From Pseudomonas sp. S37 (lineage in GTDB: Bacteria > Pseudomonadota > Gammaproteobacteria > Pseudomonadales > Pseudomonadaceae), in the NCBI RefSeq assembly GCF_016658545.1, contig NZ_JACVZC010000039.1, positions 1-46,180 of the forward strand: 46,180 nucleotides of DNA, given 5' to 3'. Positions within the stretch are counted from its first letter, which is position 1. Each line of letters opens with the position of its first letter. The translations under genes and the position numbers were made by a program. The notes beneath the pieces are model-generated. The model searched no databases and had not been told where the DNA came from. It saw only the letters and a program-made list of their open reading frames with translations. This document shows, one piece after another, positions 26,863 to 35,376 of the stretch.

Positions 26863-29319
26863 ATGAACACCACGCAACGTTCGCACACGGCATTGGCCCT
26901 GGCCGTTCACCTGGCGCTGGGCGCCCTGTGCATCGGCACTGGCGCTGCTGTCGCCGGACCTGCCGCCAGCGCTCAGCCCCGTGCCTACGACATTGCACCT
27001 GGCCCGCTGACTGAAACCCTGGGGCGCTTCGCCAATGCCGCCGGGGTGGCGCTGTCGTTCGACGGGGTCAGCACTCAAGGGCGCCGCTCTGCGGGGCTGC
27101 AGGGCAGCTACAGTGTCGACGCCGGCTTTGCCACCTTGCTGGCAGGCAGCGGCCTGCAGGCGGTTCGCCAGGCCAACGGCGTGTACCTGCTGGTTGGCAG
27201 TGGACAAGCTGATGGTGCAGTGGTGCTTGGAGCTACCAGTATCACTGGCAAAACCCTTGGCACCACCACCGAAGGCACAGGCTCCTACACCACTGGGGCG
27301 GTTACCATTGGCAAAAGCGAACACAAGCTCAAGGATATCCCGCAAAGCGTCACGGTCATGACCCGCCAGCGCATGGATGACCAGAACATCACCAACCTGC
27401 CGGAACTGTTCGCCAACGCCCCCGGGATGACGTTCGCCAAAAGCCCGGGCACCGGTGGTTTTATCACTTCACGTGGCTTTGAGATCGAGTCGTTGCAGTA
27501 CGACGGCGTACCCATGACCCGTGGCATCTACGCCTTGGGCAGCTACCTGACCGAGTCCACCGCATTCTACGACCGTGTAGAGCTGTTACGTGGCGGCGCC
27601 GCCTTACTGCAAGGTGCCAACAGCCCAGGTGGTGCGGTCAATCTGGTACGCAAGCGCGGGCAGGCGAAGCCGACCGTAACCCTGACTGCCCAGGCAGGCA
27701 CTTGGGACCACTATGCAACCCAGGCGGATGTCGGTGGGCCACTGAATGAGGCAGGCACGGTCCGTGGTCGCGCTGTAGTCGACTACGACACCCGTGACTC
27801 GTTCATCGACTACGCTGGCGGCTGGGAACAAAAGGTCTACGGTGCACTGGACTTCGACCTGTCGGAGGACACCACCCTCGGTGTCGGAATCAGCGACCGT
27901 AAAACACGCTTTCGGCCCATGGTCGCTGGCTTGCCACGCTATAGCGATGGACGCGATATCGACCTTGGACGTTCCACCTTTACAGGTTCCGACTGGAATC
28001 GTGGGATGACCGAGCAGCTGGCGTTGTACCTTGACCTGGAACACCGCTTCAACAACCACTGGAAGCTGAAAACGGCTGCCGTAGCGATTAACGAACGTAA
28101 TGAGATGACCTACGCGTACATCGTTGCACCTACCGGGGTAGCCAACGACGGCAGTGGAGTCGCCGACTGGCGCTACGCCACCGACTTCAACTCACACAGT
28201 CGGGGGCTGGACTTGTTCGTCGACGGCGACTTCAATGGCTGGGGTTTCGACCAGGAAATCGTCCTCGGCGGTAACTATTCGCGCTATACCAGCAACAACA
28301 CCATGGCAGTAGTGCGCAGCAACGGCGCCAACGTCTTCGACCTGAACAACCATCTGCCATACGAAAACTACGAAAGCCTTGCAGCTCGTGGCACCCGTAC
28401 CGATAGCCAGTACAAGATCGAGCAAAAAGGCATTTACGGGACTTGGCGCGTCAAATTGATCGAGCCGCTGACACTGATCCTGGGCGGGCGCACCAGCTGG
28501 TATGCGTATGAATACGACTCTCAGGTGTACCAGAGCAATGTATTCGACTACGACAGCAACAGCAGTAAAGCCAATAATGGCGTGGTCACCCCTTATGCTG
28601 GCCTGGTCTATGCCTTGAACCCGCAATGGTCGGCGTATGCCAGCTATGCCGATGTGTTCATCCCACAGAGCGCCATCGGCGTTGGTGGCTCGACCATCGA
28701 GCCGATCACCGGCAGCAATTATGAGCTGGGCCTGAAGGGGGAACTCAATGACGGGCAACTGAATACCTCTGTCGCGTTGTTCCGATACGACCACGAGAAC
28801 CGCGCGGTGGCCATTCTCAACACCGAGTCGCTATGCGGCGGTTCTAACTGCTCAGAAGCCTCCGGCAAGGTACGTAGTCAGGGGCTGGAAGCGGAAATCA
28901 ATGGTGAGCTGCTGCCCGGTCTGCAGGCTTCCGCCAGCTATGTCTACAACACCACCAAGTTCCTCAAGGACAACACTTATGAGGACAAGATCTTTTCCAC
29001 CTGGACACCCAAGCACACCGTGCGTGTATGGGCAGACTACACATTGCCAGGTGACTACAGCCGTTTCAGCGTAGGGGGTGGATTCAACAGCCAGAGCAGC
29101 GCGGTGGCGTATGACCGCAAGTTCGACACCCCAGGTTTCACAATCTGGAATGCCCGACTGAGCTACAAGGTCAGCGACGAGATCGGCCTGGCCGTCAACC
29201 TCAACAACCTGTTCGACAAGGTCTACTACGTGCCCTCCTACGCGGCAGTGGCCTCGAACAACTACTACGGCGACCCACGCAACGTGATGTTCACCGTCAA
29301 GTACACCCCGCAGTTCTGA
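26863..29319 (+). CDS. TonB-dependent ferric-siderophore receptor with signalling domain (cassette 2)
   Basis: An 818-residue transducer. The signal peptide ends about ASA-QPR. The STN domain (YDIAPGPLTETLGRFANAAG) is followed by the plug with IGKSEHKLKDIPQSVTVMTR and VELLRGGAALLQGANSPGGA, and by a barrel ending in the terminal Phe of TVKYTPQF. The middle and C-terminal halves align by eye with receptor 1, for instance the shared GLPRYSDG and NNLFDK segments, but extracellular loops differ, implying a different siderophore. The cysteine pair in LCGGSNCSEAS probably forms a loop disulfide. GGAGGGAAAC precedes the ATG. Base composition is visibly less GC-rich than in core genes, common for receptors. 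Confidence 0.93.
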   Translation: MNTTQRSHTALALAVHLALGALCIGTGAAVAGPAASAQPRAYDIAPGPLTETLGRFANAAGVALSFDGVSTQGRRSAGLQGSYSVDAGFATLLAGSGLQAVRQANGVYLLVGSGQADGAVVLGATSITGKTLGTTTEGTGSYTTGAVTIGKSEHKLKDIPQSVTVMTRQRMDDQNITNLPELFANAPGMTFAKSPGTGGFITSRGFEIESLQYDGVPMTRGIYALGSYLTESTAFYDRVELLRGGAALLQGANSPGGAVNLVRKRGQAKPTVTLTAQAGTWDHYATQADVGGPLNEAGTVRGRAVVDYDTRDSFIDYAGGWEQKVYGALDFDLSEDTTLGVGISDRKTRFRPMVAGLPRYSDGRDIDLGRSTFTGSDWNRGMTEQLALYLDLEHRFNNHWKLKTAAVAINERNEMTYAYIVAPTGVANDGSGVADWRYATDFNSHSRGLDLFVDGDFNGWGFDQEIVLGGNYSRYTSNNTMAVVRSNGANVFDLNNHLPYENYESLAARGTRTDSQYKIEQKGIYGTWRVKLIEPLTLILGGRTSWYAYEYDSQVYQSNVFDYDSNSSKANNGVVTPYAGLVYALNPQWSAYASYADVFIPQSAIGVGGSTIEPITGSNYELGLKGELNDGQLNTSVALFRYDHENRAVAILNTESLCGGSNCSEASGKVRSQGLEAEINGELLPGLQASASYVYNTTKFLKDNTYEDKIFSTWTPKHTVRVWADYTLPGDYSRFSVGGGFNSQSSAVAYDRKFDTPGFTIWNARLSYKVSDEIGLAVNLNNLFDKVYYVPSYAAVASNNYYGDPRNVMFTVKYTPQF

Positions 29320-29386
29320 GCCCGTCCGCTCCACTCGGCGCACGCGACCACAGCGACCGTGCGCTCGCATCAAGGCTACTGATTCC

Positions 29387-31060
29387 ATGACCAAGAAATC
29401 CCGATCCCGGCTATGGTTCCTCGCGCACAGTTGGCTGGCCCTGCCAATCTGGTTCTTCCTTCTGGCTGTCTGCGCCACCGGTACTTTGGCGGTGGTCAGC
29501 CAGGAACTGGTGTGGCTGGGTAACCCGGAAATACGTGCGAACAAACCTTCGCCCAAAGCTCACCTGCTCGACTTTGACCAGGTGCTCGCCGCCATTCGGC
29601 AGGCCCGTCCCGAACTGGACGTGCAGTATATCCAGCGCCCCGAGGAAGCCCACTTCGCCTTGCAAGTGCAAGTGGTCCAGCCAGACCACAGCACCCAGAA
29701 CCTCTACGTGAACCCCTACACCGGCGAAATTCAGGGTAACAGCGCAGCCTTCGACTTCCGTGGTTTTACCCGCGCATTGCATGGCTGGTGGCTGGTGCCC
29801 TTCAGTAATGGCTACCCATGGGGGTGGTATCTGGTATCCGCCCTCTCTGTGCCCATGCTGGCCTCGCTGATAACCGGACTGGTGGTGTACAAGCGTTTTT
29901 GGAAAGCCTTCTTCAGGCCCACCTTACGCCTGAAGCAGGGTGCGCGAATATTCTGGGGCGATTTCCACCGTTTGAGCGGAGTGTGGTCCATCTGGTTCAT
30001 CGCCATCATCTCGATCACCGGGCTGTGGTTCCTGATCCAGGCCGTGCTCGCGGACAACCATATATCCTTCTCCAGCCGCAGTGCCGTCGCCAGCCTGTCC
30101 CGGGATGAGGTGCCGCTGGCCCGCGGCGGTGTGCAGCCGCCCAATGTCAGCCTGACGCAGGCGATCGCAGGCTTCACTGCGCAGGAAGCAGGTTTTCAGG
30201 CATCTTTCGTACGATTGCCGGGCAACGCCTACGACACCCTGAGTATTCGCGGCCGTGGCGACTATCCGCTGATGTACCTGAATGCGAACATCAGCCCATA
30301 CGATGGACGTATCGTCACTTCGCACACTCTTGCGGACCGCCATGCCCTGGAATTCTTCAGCGAATCCATGCGCCCATTGCATACCGGCGATTTTGGCGGG
30401 CTGACGCTGAAACTGGTGTGGTTTGTCTTTGGCCTGTTGTTGAGCGTGATGGTGTTCAGTGGCCTGCTGATCTGGAGCAAGCGCACCGTACAAGCGACGG
30501 CAGCGGCACTCAAGCGCGGCAAGGCTGGCGCCATCAGTGACCCGCCCATACGCCGCTACTGGCTGCGATGGCGGTTTCACTTGAATGTGTTACTGGTGGC
30601 CATACCCCTACTGTTCTTGCCAAAGTACTTCGCCGATCAGGCACTATTCAAAGGCGAAGCCGGGCTCGGTGAGCGTGATGCAGGCGTGATCAAGGTCGGC
30701 CCCTGGTGCGTGCACCTGGCGGAGTTTCGCGCACAACCGCCCCGCAACGAAGGACCTGCTGGGCACATCAAGAGCTTTAGCGCAGCACTATGCGAAAACA
30801 GCGTCAGCGAAGTGAAAGCAACCTACCTTAGAGTGGGCAAGCCGCGCAGCTTGCGAGCTGCTGGTGGAATCTTCTTTGGCTCACCATACAGCATGGGCGT
30901 TTCAATACCGGTGCCGATGAAAACAACCACTGACACGTTGCTCTGGGTGACAATGGAAGGATGGGATGGCGCGGTACACCAAGGCACGATTTCATTACAG
31001 GAAGCATCACCGGCGACTGTGGCGTGGTTGTCCCGGCAGCACGAGAAGCCACTCCCGTGA
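29387..31060 (+). CDS. PepSY-domain inner-membrane protein, probable siderophore-iron reductase, with extra C-terminal domain
   Basis: A 557-residue PepSY-associated TM protein. Membrane helices lie near residues 18-42 and 145-167 and in two later places (SGVWSIWFIAIISITGLWFL; LVWFVFGLLLSVMVFSGLLIW). The periplasmic loops hold PepSY-like segments (QNLYVNPYTGEIQG). His residues near the helices (AHSWLA, LHGWW, DFHRLSG) suit haem binding. Such proteins reduce ferric siderophores after import or serve as ferrisiderophore reductases. Residues about 420-557 form an additional periplasmic domain with two cysteines (PWCVHLAE, AALCENSV) that I do not recognise. The gene lies 67 bases after receptor 2 and is probably cotranscribed. 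Confidence 0.85.
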   Translation: MTKKSRSRLWFLAHSWLALPIWFFLLAVCATGTLAVVSQELVWLGNPEIRANKPSPKAHLLDFDQVLAAIRQARPELDVQYIQRPEEAHFALQVQVVQPDHSTQNLYVNPYTGEIQGNSAAFDFRGFTRALHGWWLVPFSNGYPWGWYLVSALSVPMLASLITGLVVYKRFWKAFFRPTLRLKQGARIFWGDFHRLSGVWSIWFIAIISITGLWFLIQAVLADNHISFSSRSAVASLSRDEVPLARGGVQPPNVSLTQAIAGFTAQEAGFQASFVRLPGNAYDTLSIRGRGDYPLMYLNANISPYDGRIVTSHTLADRHALEFFSESMRPLHTGDFGGLTLKLVWFVFGLLLSVMVFSGLLIWSKRTVQATAAALKRGKAGAISDPPIRRYWLRWRFHLNVLLVAIPLLFLPKYFADQALFKGEAGLGERDAGVIKVGPWCVHLAEFRAQPPRNEGPAGHIKSFSAALCENSVSEVKATYLRVGKPRSLRAAGGIFFGSPYSMGVSIPVPMKTTTDTLLWVTMEGWDGAVHQGTISLQEASPATVAWLSRQHEKPLP

Positions 31061-31147
31061 TGACCGGCATGCACAAGATGACTGTGTGACATGCAGGCAA
31101 CTTCATTGCTGTTGTAGTCTTCCTGAATTAGCCAGAGGGAACCTGAA

Positions 31148-31813
31148 ATGCAATCAACGATGGAACGGCTGGAAAAGTGGCTGCAAGCCAACCTTGCAGA
31201 AGTGCATGCCGACCTGGCTCCCGGCTGCCCGGAAGCCGCCATAAGCGCTTTCGAACATCAGGTGGGCAGGGCATTTCCCGAAAGCCTGAAAATGCTCTAC
31301 CGGCTGCATGATGGCCAACATGGGGCCGTGAACACCGGTCCGTTCTTCGGGCTCACCTTTCTGCCGCTAGCCGACGCGCGCAAGCATTGGGCCTCATGGC
31401 AGGAAACCCTCGAAGGTTTCGCTGCCGACGATTTGTCGGCAGCCAATGACCTGTGCTCATCGGCCACCCCCGGTGCCGTCAAGACCGAGTACGCCAACCG
31501 TTACTGGGTTCCGTTTGCCTACGACTATGGCGGCAACCACCTGGGCGTCGACCTGGACCCGGCCGAGCGCGGTACGGCCGGGCAGGTGATCAACTTTGGC
31601 CGCGATGAAGAAGAGAAATTCGTCGTGGCCAATTCCGTGAGCAGCTTCCTTGAGTGGCTGGTCGATCAGCTCGAGGCCGGCAACGCCGCGATCCGTGAAG
31701 AAGACGATGGCGGGCGCAGCCTGAACACCCGCGAGCCTGAGAAATTTCACTTTCTCGACTCGGTCAGGGTGATGTTCGCTTCGCAAACTCTGCCGGCATC
31801 AACCGGCGAGTGA
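31148..31813 (+). CDS. SMI1/KNR4 (SUKH) domain protein
   Basis: A 221-residue soluble protein with the SUKH pattern: an early helix pair with FEHQVGRAFPESLKMLYRLHDGQ, then GLTFLPLADA, RYWVPFAYDYGGNHLGVDLDP and a helical C-terminus containing SFLEWLVDQLEAG. SUKH proteins often act as immunity proteins of contact-dependent or polymorphic toxins, but bacterial members can also be housekeeping proteins. No toxin gene is adjacent. AGGGA precedes the ATG. The HIT-like gene follows after 3 bases and is translationally linked. Function is not known. Confidence 0.83.
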   Translation: MQSTMERLEKWLQANLAEVHADLAPGCPEAAISAFEHQVGRAFPESLKMLYRLHDGQHGAVNTGPFFGLTFLPLADARKHWASWQETLEGFAADDLSAANDLCSSATPGAVKTEYANRYWVPFAYDYGGNHLGVDLDPAERGTAGQVINFGRDEEEKFVVANSVSSFLEWLVDQLEAGNAAIREEDDGGRSLNTREPEKFHFLDSVRVMFASQTLPASTGE

Positions 31814-31816
31814 CAG

Positions 31817-32305
31817 GTGAATATCCCTGACCGCTTCATCATTCACCAAACCAGGCACTGGGTGCTGAACCAGCGCATCAACAGTGCCCTGCCCGGCTAC
31901 CTGATGCTCAGTGCACGCGAGCCGGTCAGTTCGCTGGCGCAGTTGCCCGTGGACGCACAGGCCGAACTGGGCATCCTGATGGCGCGCACGCAGCAGGTCA
32001 TCGAGGCGCAACTGCAACCGGCGCGGTTGTACATCAGCCGTTATGGGCATGACACGGGCTATGCCATCCACTTTCATTTCATCCCTGTTTACCCTTGGGT
32101 CGAAACCTTGTTCTGGGCGGATGAACGCTACCGGGCACTGCAGGCGTTTGGCTGGACGGAGGGTGTGCAAGCACAGACAGATGGCGCCGAGTTGACGTTG
32201 TTCATCTGGCGCGAGTTCTGCGAGCGGCCGGATCCTCCGGCAATTCAAGGGGACTCTGTTGAAGCGGTCATTGCGCAGTTGCGCAACGCATTTTCGAGCG
32301 GATAG
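31817..32305 (+). CDS. HIT-superfamily protein, divergent
   Basis: A 162-residue protein beginning at GTG 31817, just 3 bases behind the SUKH gene. The segment YAIHFHFIPVYPW corresponds to the HIT motif H-x-H-x-H-x-x-P: aligned on the Pro, the first His is replaced by Ala (AIHFHFIP) while the central catalytic and third His remain. HIT proteins hydrolyse or transfer nucleotidyl groups through this central His. The N-terminus (FIIHQTRHWVLNQRINSALPGYLML) also resembles diadenosine-polyphosphate hydrolase-like members. The substrate is unknown, and activity is uncertain because of the substitution. Confidence 0.75.
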   Translation: MNIPDRFIIHQTRHWVLNQRINSALPGYLMLSAREPVSSLAQLPVDAQAELGILMARTQQVIEAQLQPARLYISRYGHDTGYAIHFHFIPVYPWVETLFWADERYRALQAFGWTEGVQAQTDGAELTLFIWREFCERPDPPAIQGDSVEAVIAQLRNAFSSG

Positions 32306-32325
32306 GCGCCGCACGGTGCACGAAG

Positions 32326-32412
32326 CTGTGGGAGCGGCTTTAGCCGCGAAGAATCCAACGCGGTGCCTGGCACCGGCTGCGCCGGTGTTCGCGGCTAAAG
32401 CCGCTCCCACAG
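32326..32412. repeat. BIME of the GGCTTTAGCC class
   Basis: CTGTGGGAGCGGCTTTAGCC at the left faces its complement at the right, with CACCGGCTGCGCCGGTG as inner hairpin and the linker GAATCCAACGCGGTGC. The same element in opposite orientation occurs at 39550-39639. Confidence 0.88.
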
Positions 32413-32499
32413 GGATTTCGCTGAATCGGTCAGTTATGTGATAACCCATGGCGCAGCCGCGCCAACCTGAACTGTTGGCAACTGATATGGAAATCACCC

Positions 32500-32916
32500 A
32501 TGCGCCCCAACAAGGCCTGCCCCGTCATCCTCTCATCCACGCTCCCGCCGAAAATCCTGCTGTTTCGCCATCCACTGGCTGGCGTACAACTGGTGAAAGG
32601 CACAATCGAACACGGCGAAACCCCAACCGAAGCGGCCTTGCGTGAGTTGCACGAGGAGTCCGGTATCAGCAGCGCCGAGGTCCGTCAGGACCTGGGCTGC
32701 TGGGATGCCGGACACCTCGGCCAGATCTGGTCGTTTCAGCTGTGCGAGGTGCCGGGCGACCTGCCCGAACACTGGTCACACCAGACACTGGATGACCATG
32801 GCCATCAGTTCGATTTCTTCTGGGCACCACTCGACGACCTGCCCCATGCCGAGTGCCATCCGGTCTTTCAGCGGGCATTGGCTTATTTGCACAACGCCCT
32901 GACGTTTGTGCACTAG
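32500..32916 (+). CDS. Nudix hydrolase
   Basis: A 138-residue Nudix protein. The complete Nudix box G-x5-E-x7-R-E-x-x-E-E-x-G is visible at residues 34-56 (GTIEHGETPTEAALRELHEE then SGI), so Mg2+-dependent hydrolysis of a nucleoside diphosphate-linked compound is expected. The substrate cannot be told; short Nudix proteins of this sort range from mutator dNTPases to (di)nucleoside polyphosphate hydrolases. GGAAA precedes the ATG. The gene converges on the alcohol dehydrogenase gene and its stop codon overlaps the latter's stop in a shared CTAG. Confidence 0.9.
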   Translation: MRPNKACPVILSSTLPPKILLFRHPLAGVQLVKGTIEHGETPTEAALRELHEESGISSAEVRQDLGCWDAGHLGQIWSFQLCEVPGDLPEHWSHQTLDDHGHQFDFFWAPLDDLPHAECHPVFQRALAYLHNALTFVH

Positions 32917-33968
32917 CCCACAGTAGCCAGGCTGGCGTTGTCGATGACGAAGCGGTACTTCACCTCACCGCGCAGCATGCGCTCGTAGGCATCGTTGATA
33001 TCTCCCGCCTGTACCAATTCGATGTCGGCAACAATGCCGTGCTCGGCACAGAAGTCGAGCATTTCCTGGGTTTCTGGAATACCGCCAATCATCGAGCCGG
33101 CCAGGGTGCGGCGTTTCATGATCAGGTTGAACACATTGGGCGCGTCATGCGGTGTGGCCGGCGCGCCGACCAGGGTCATGGCGCCGTCGCGCTTGAGCAG
33201 CACCAGGAAGGCATCCAGGTCATGCGGGGCGGCGACAGTGTTGAGGATGAAGTCGAAGCTCTTCAGGTGCGCAGCCATCGCCTGCGGATCACGCGACACC
33301 ACCACTTCATCGGCACCCAGCTCCAGGGCCGCTTCACGCTTGGCCTGCGAGGTGGTGAACGCCACCACATGCGCACCCATGGCATGTGCCAGCTTGATGC
33401 CCATATGGCCCAGCCCACCAATGCCGACCACACCCACCTTCTTGCCAGGGCCGACCTGCCAGTGGCGCAACGGCGAGTACGTGGTGATACCCGCACACAG
33501 CAGCGGCGCGACAGCCGCCAGTTGCGCTTCGGGGTGAGCGATGCGCAGCACGTAACGTTCGTGCACGACGATCGCCTGCGAGTATCCACCCTGCGTCCAG
33601 CCGGGGGCATCGGCAGTCGGGAAGTTGTAGGTACCGATCATGCCGTCGCAATAGTTTTCCAGGCCGTCGTCGCAGTCGGCGCAGTGCTTGCAGCTGTCGA
33701 CGATACAGCCAACGCCCACCAGGTCACCGGTGTTGAAGCGGCTGACATGTTCACCCACCGCCGTTACCCGGCCGACGATTTCGTGCCCGGGTACGCACGG
33801 GTACTGCGTGCCTTCCCACTCCGAACGCACCTGGTGCAGGTCCGAGTGGCAAATGCCGCAATAGGCGATTTCGATTTGCACATCGTGCGCACCGGGCGCG
33901 CGGCGGCTGATGCGCAGTGGTTGCAAAGGCTGGTTGCCGGCGTGTGCGCCGTAGGCATTGACGAGCAT
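32913..33968 (-). CDS. Zinc-dependent NADP alcohol dehydrogenase (YahK/cinnamyl type)
   Basis: A 351-residue medium-chain dehydrogenase. Catalytic zinc ligands are Cys40 in YCGICHSDLH and His in PGHEIVG; structural zinc sits in CKHCADCDDGLENYC with four cysteines. The nucleotide-binding glycines are GVGIGGLGHMGIK, and SQAKREAA following the second strand suits NADP. The family reduces a broad range of aldehydes. AGGAGGG stands 8 bases before ATG 33968; reading further upstream has no support. A LysR gene begins upstream on the same strand, 95 bases away. Its stop overlaps that of the Nudix gene. Confidence 0.93.
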   Translation of the reverse strand: MLVNAYGAHAGNQPLQPLRISRRAPGAHDVQIEIAYCGICHSDLHQVRSEWEGTQYPCVPGHEIVGRVTAVGEHVSRFNTGDLVGVGCIVDSCKHCADCDDGLENYCDGMIGTYNFPTADAPGWTQGGYSQAIVVHERYVLRIAHPEAQLAAVAPLLCAGITTYSPLRHWQVGPGKKVGVVGIGGLGHMGIKLAHAMGAHVVAFTTSQAKREAALELGADEVVVSRDPQAMAAHLKSFDFILNTVAAPHDLDAFLVLLKRDGAMTLVGAPATPHDAPNVFNLIMKRRTLAGSMIGGIPETQEMLDFCAEHGIVADIELVQAGDINDAYERMLRGEVKYRFVIDNASLATVG

Positions 33969-34063
33969 GGTTCGACCCTCCTGCATGTGGTGAGGGTGAT
34001 TCTGCCCAGCGATGTGCGACAGGCAGTAGTGCGATCCCATGCGATCCTTGCCTGATCCTGCAA

Positions 34064-34987
34064 TCAGCCCATTGCCGCCTCGCGAACACCGCCCATGTAG
34101 TGCTCCAGGCGGCTGCGCAGCCAGCGCTCGGCGGGGTCGCTGTCGGTGGTACTCAACCAGACCATGGCCAGCTCCAGGGCAGCGGTTTCGAATGGCAGGT
34201 GTTCGGCCTGCAGATTGCCCCACCGCTCCATGCCCTGCGCAGCATAGTCCGGGCAACAGGCCAGCAGGTCGGTACCGGCCAGAATCGCCGGCAATGAACT
34301 GAACTGCGGCACCGACAACACGACCTTGCGCTCACGGCCGATTTCCTTCAGCCAGTCATCGACCACTCCCTGGGTATTGGCAGTCGGCGAAACCTGTACG
34401 TGTGGCCGACTGCAAAATTCGTCCAGCGTCAACGGGGTGGCTGACTTGTCGGCACGCACCACCCTGCCTTGCATCGTGCGCAGCACCTTGCGCTTGGCGT
34501 TGGCCGGCAGCCCCCGGGTCTGGCTGATGCCCACCGTCACATCGCCGGTCGCCAGCAGGTCGGGGATGCGCCAGTAATCGACATGCTGCACGACCACGAC
34601 CACATTCGGCGCCTCGACCCGCAGCGCGCGCAACAGCGGCGGCAACAGCCCGGACTCGACATCATCGGACAAGCCGATACGGAACGTCATCTTGCTGGTC
34701 AGCGGGTCGAAATCATGGGTCAGGCTGAGGGCAACGGACATCGCATCCAGCGCCGGCGTGAGGTGCTTGATCACCTCCTCGGCGCGGGCTGACGGTTCCA
34801 TGCGGTTGCCCACCCGCACCAGCAACGGGTCGTTGAACATCGCCCGCAACCGGGCCAACGCAGCGCTGACCGTGGGCTGGGCCACGAACAGTTTTTCTGC
34901 AGCGCGGGTGAGGTTGCGCTCCTGCATCAGGGCTTCGAACACCACCATCAGGTTGATATCGGCTTTGCGCAGTTCATTGCGGTTCAT
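34064..34987 (-). CDS. LysR-family transcriptional regulator
   Basis: A 307-residue LysR regulator starting MNRNELRKADINLMVVFEAL. The helix-turn-helix spans LTRAAEKLFVAQPTVSAALARLR, followed by a substrate-binding-like effector domain. ATG 34987 has GGGAGC upstream, and a longer reading frame enters a BIME, so I reject it. It stands on the same strand as the alcohol dehydrogenase gene, 95 bases before its start, and may regulate it, but the usual divergent layout is missing. The effector is unknown. Confidence 0.9.
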   Translation of the reverse strand: MNRNELRKADINLMVVFEALMQERNLTRAAEKLFVAQPTVSAALARLRAMFNDPLLVRVGNRMEPSARAEEVIKHLTPALDAMSVALSLTHDFDPLTSKMTFRIGLSDDVESGLLPPLLRALRVEAPNVVVVVQHVDYWRIPDLLATGDVTVGISQTRGLPANAKRKVLRTMQGRVVRADKSATPLTLDEFCSRPHVQVSPTANTQGVVDDWLKEIGRERKVVLSVPQFSSLPAILAGTDLLACCPDYAAQGMERWGNLQAEHLPFETAALELAMVWLSTTDSDPAERWLRSRLEHYMGGVREAAMG

Positions 34988-35376
34988 GGGTGCTCCCGGC
35001 CCGGGTTCTAGTTGTGCAGGTTCAATTGCAGCATCGACAAGCATCCTGATCGAGTCAACACCTGCAGATCTGCAGACATGTAGCCTGCACCTGCCCTTTC
35101 GCGGGTAAACCCGCTCCCACAGGTTCGGCATGAGGCTTGAAGACAACGTACTACCTGTTGGAGCGGGTTTACCCGCGAAAGGGCAGGCACAGGCTGAGTG
35201 TGTAGCTTGCCCCACCCGATCCAATGCAGTTAGCATTCCCCTATCTTCCCTCCCGGCCTCCTCTGCCGTGCACCGCCCAGGCGTTGACTCGCGAAGCGGT
35301 CATTCACGATGCCGACCCCGCATGGCCGCCACTTACCGGCGTGCCCATCCGCCATCAATGCATTCAGGATGACCCC
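34988..35376. other. Intergenic region holding one BIME; no gene seen
   Basis: 389 bases between the divergent LysR gene and the acetyltransferase gene. 34988-35090 is the LysR upstream sequence, 35091-35186 a BIME, and 35187-35376 the acetyltransferase upstream region. In the last part an in-frame extension of the acetyltransferase exists but lacks the family's N-terminal pattern. I find no promoter boxes I would defend. Confidence 0.6.
35091..35186. repeat. BIME: inverted REP pair
   Basis: The left copy 35091-35123 (CTGCCCTTTCGCGGGTAAAC at its start) and the right copy 35153-35186 are inverted. The right copy carries a T in place of G (CCTGTTGGAGCGGG). The outer arms CTGCCCTTTCG differ from the CGGCCTCTTCG arms of most other elements here. 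Confidence 0.85.

Noticed and set aside
20906..31060. Iron cassettes as a horizontally acquired island
   Set aside because: Lower GC in receptor genes is common in the family; no integrase, tRNA or direct repeat borders are visible, so transfer is not demonstrated.
32326..32412. Inverted repeats as CRISPR or insertion-sequence ends
   Set aside because: They are REP palindromes with no regular spacing, no transposase and no target duplication that I can see.
35224..35376. Upstream extension of the YjaB-type gene
   Set aside because: The extra 51 residues are absent from the 147-residue family, and a ribosome site precedes the internal ATG at 35377.
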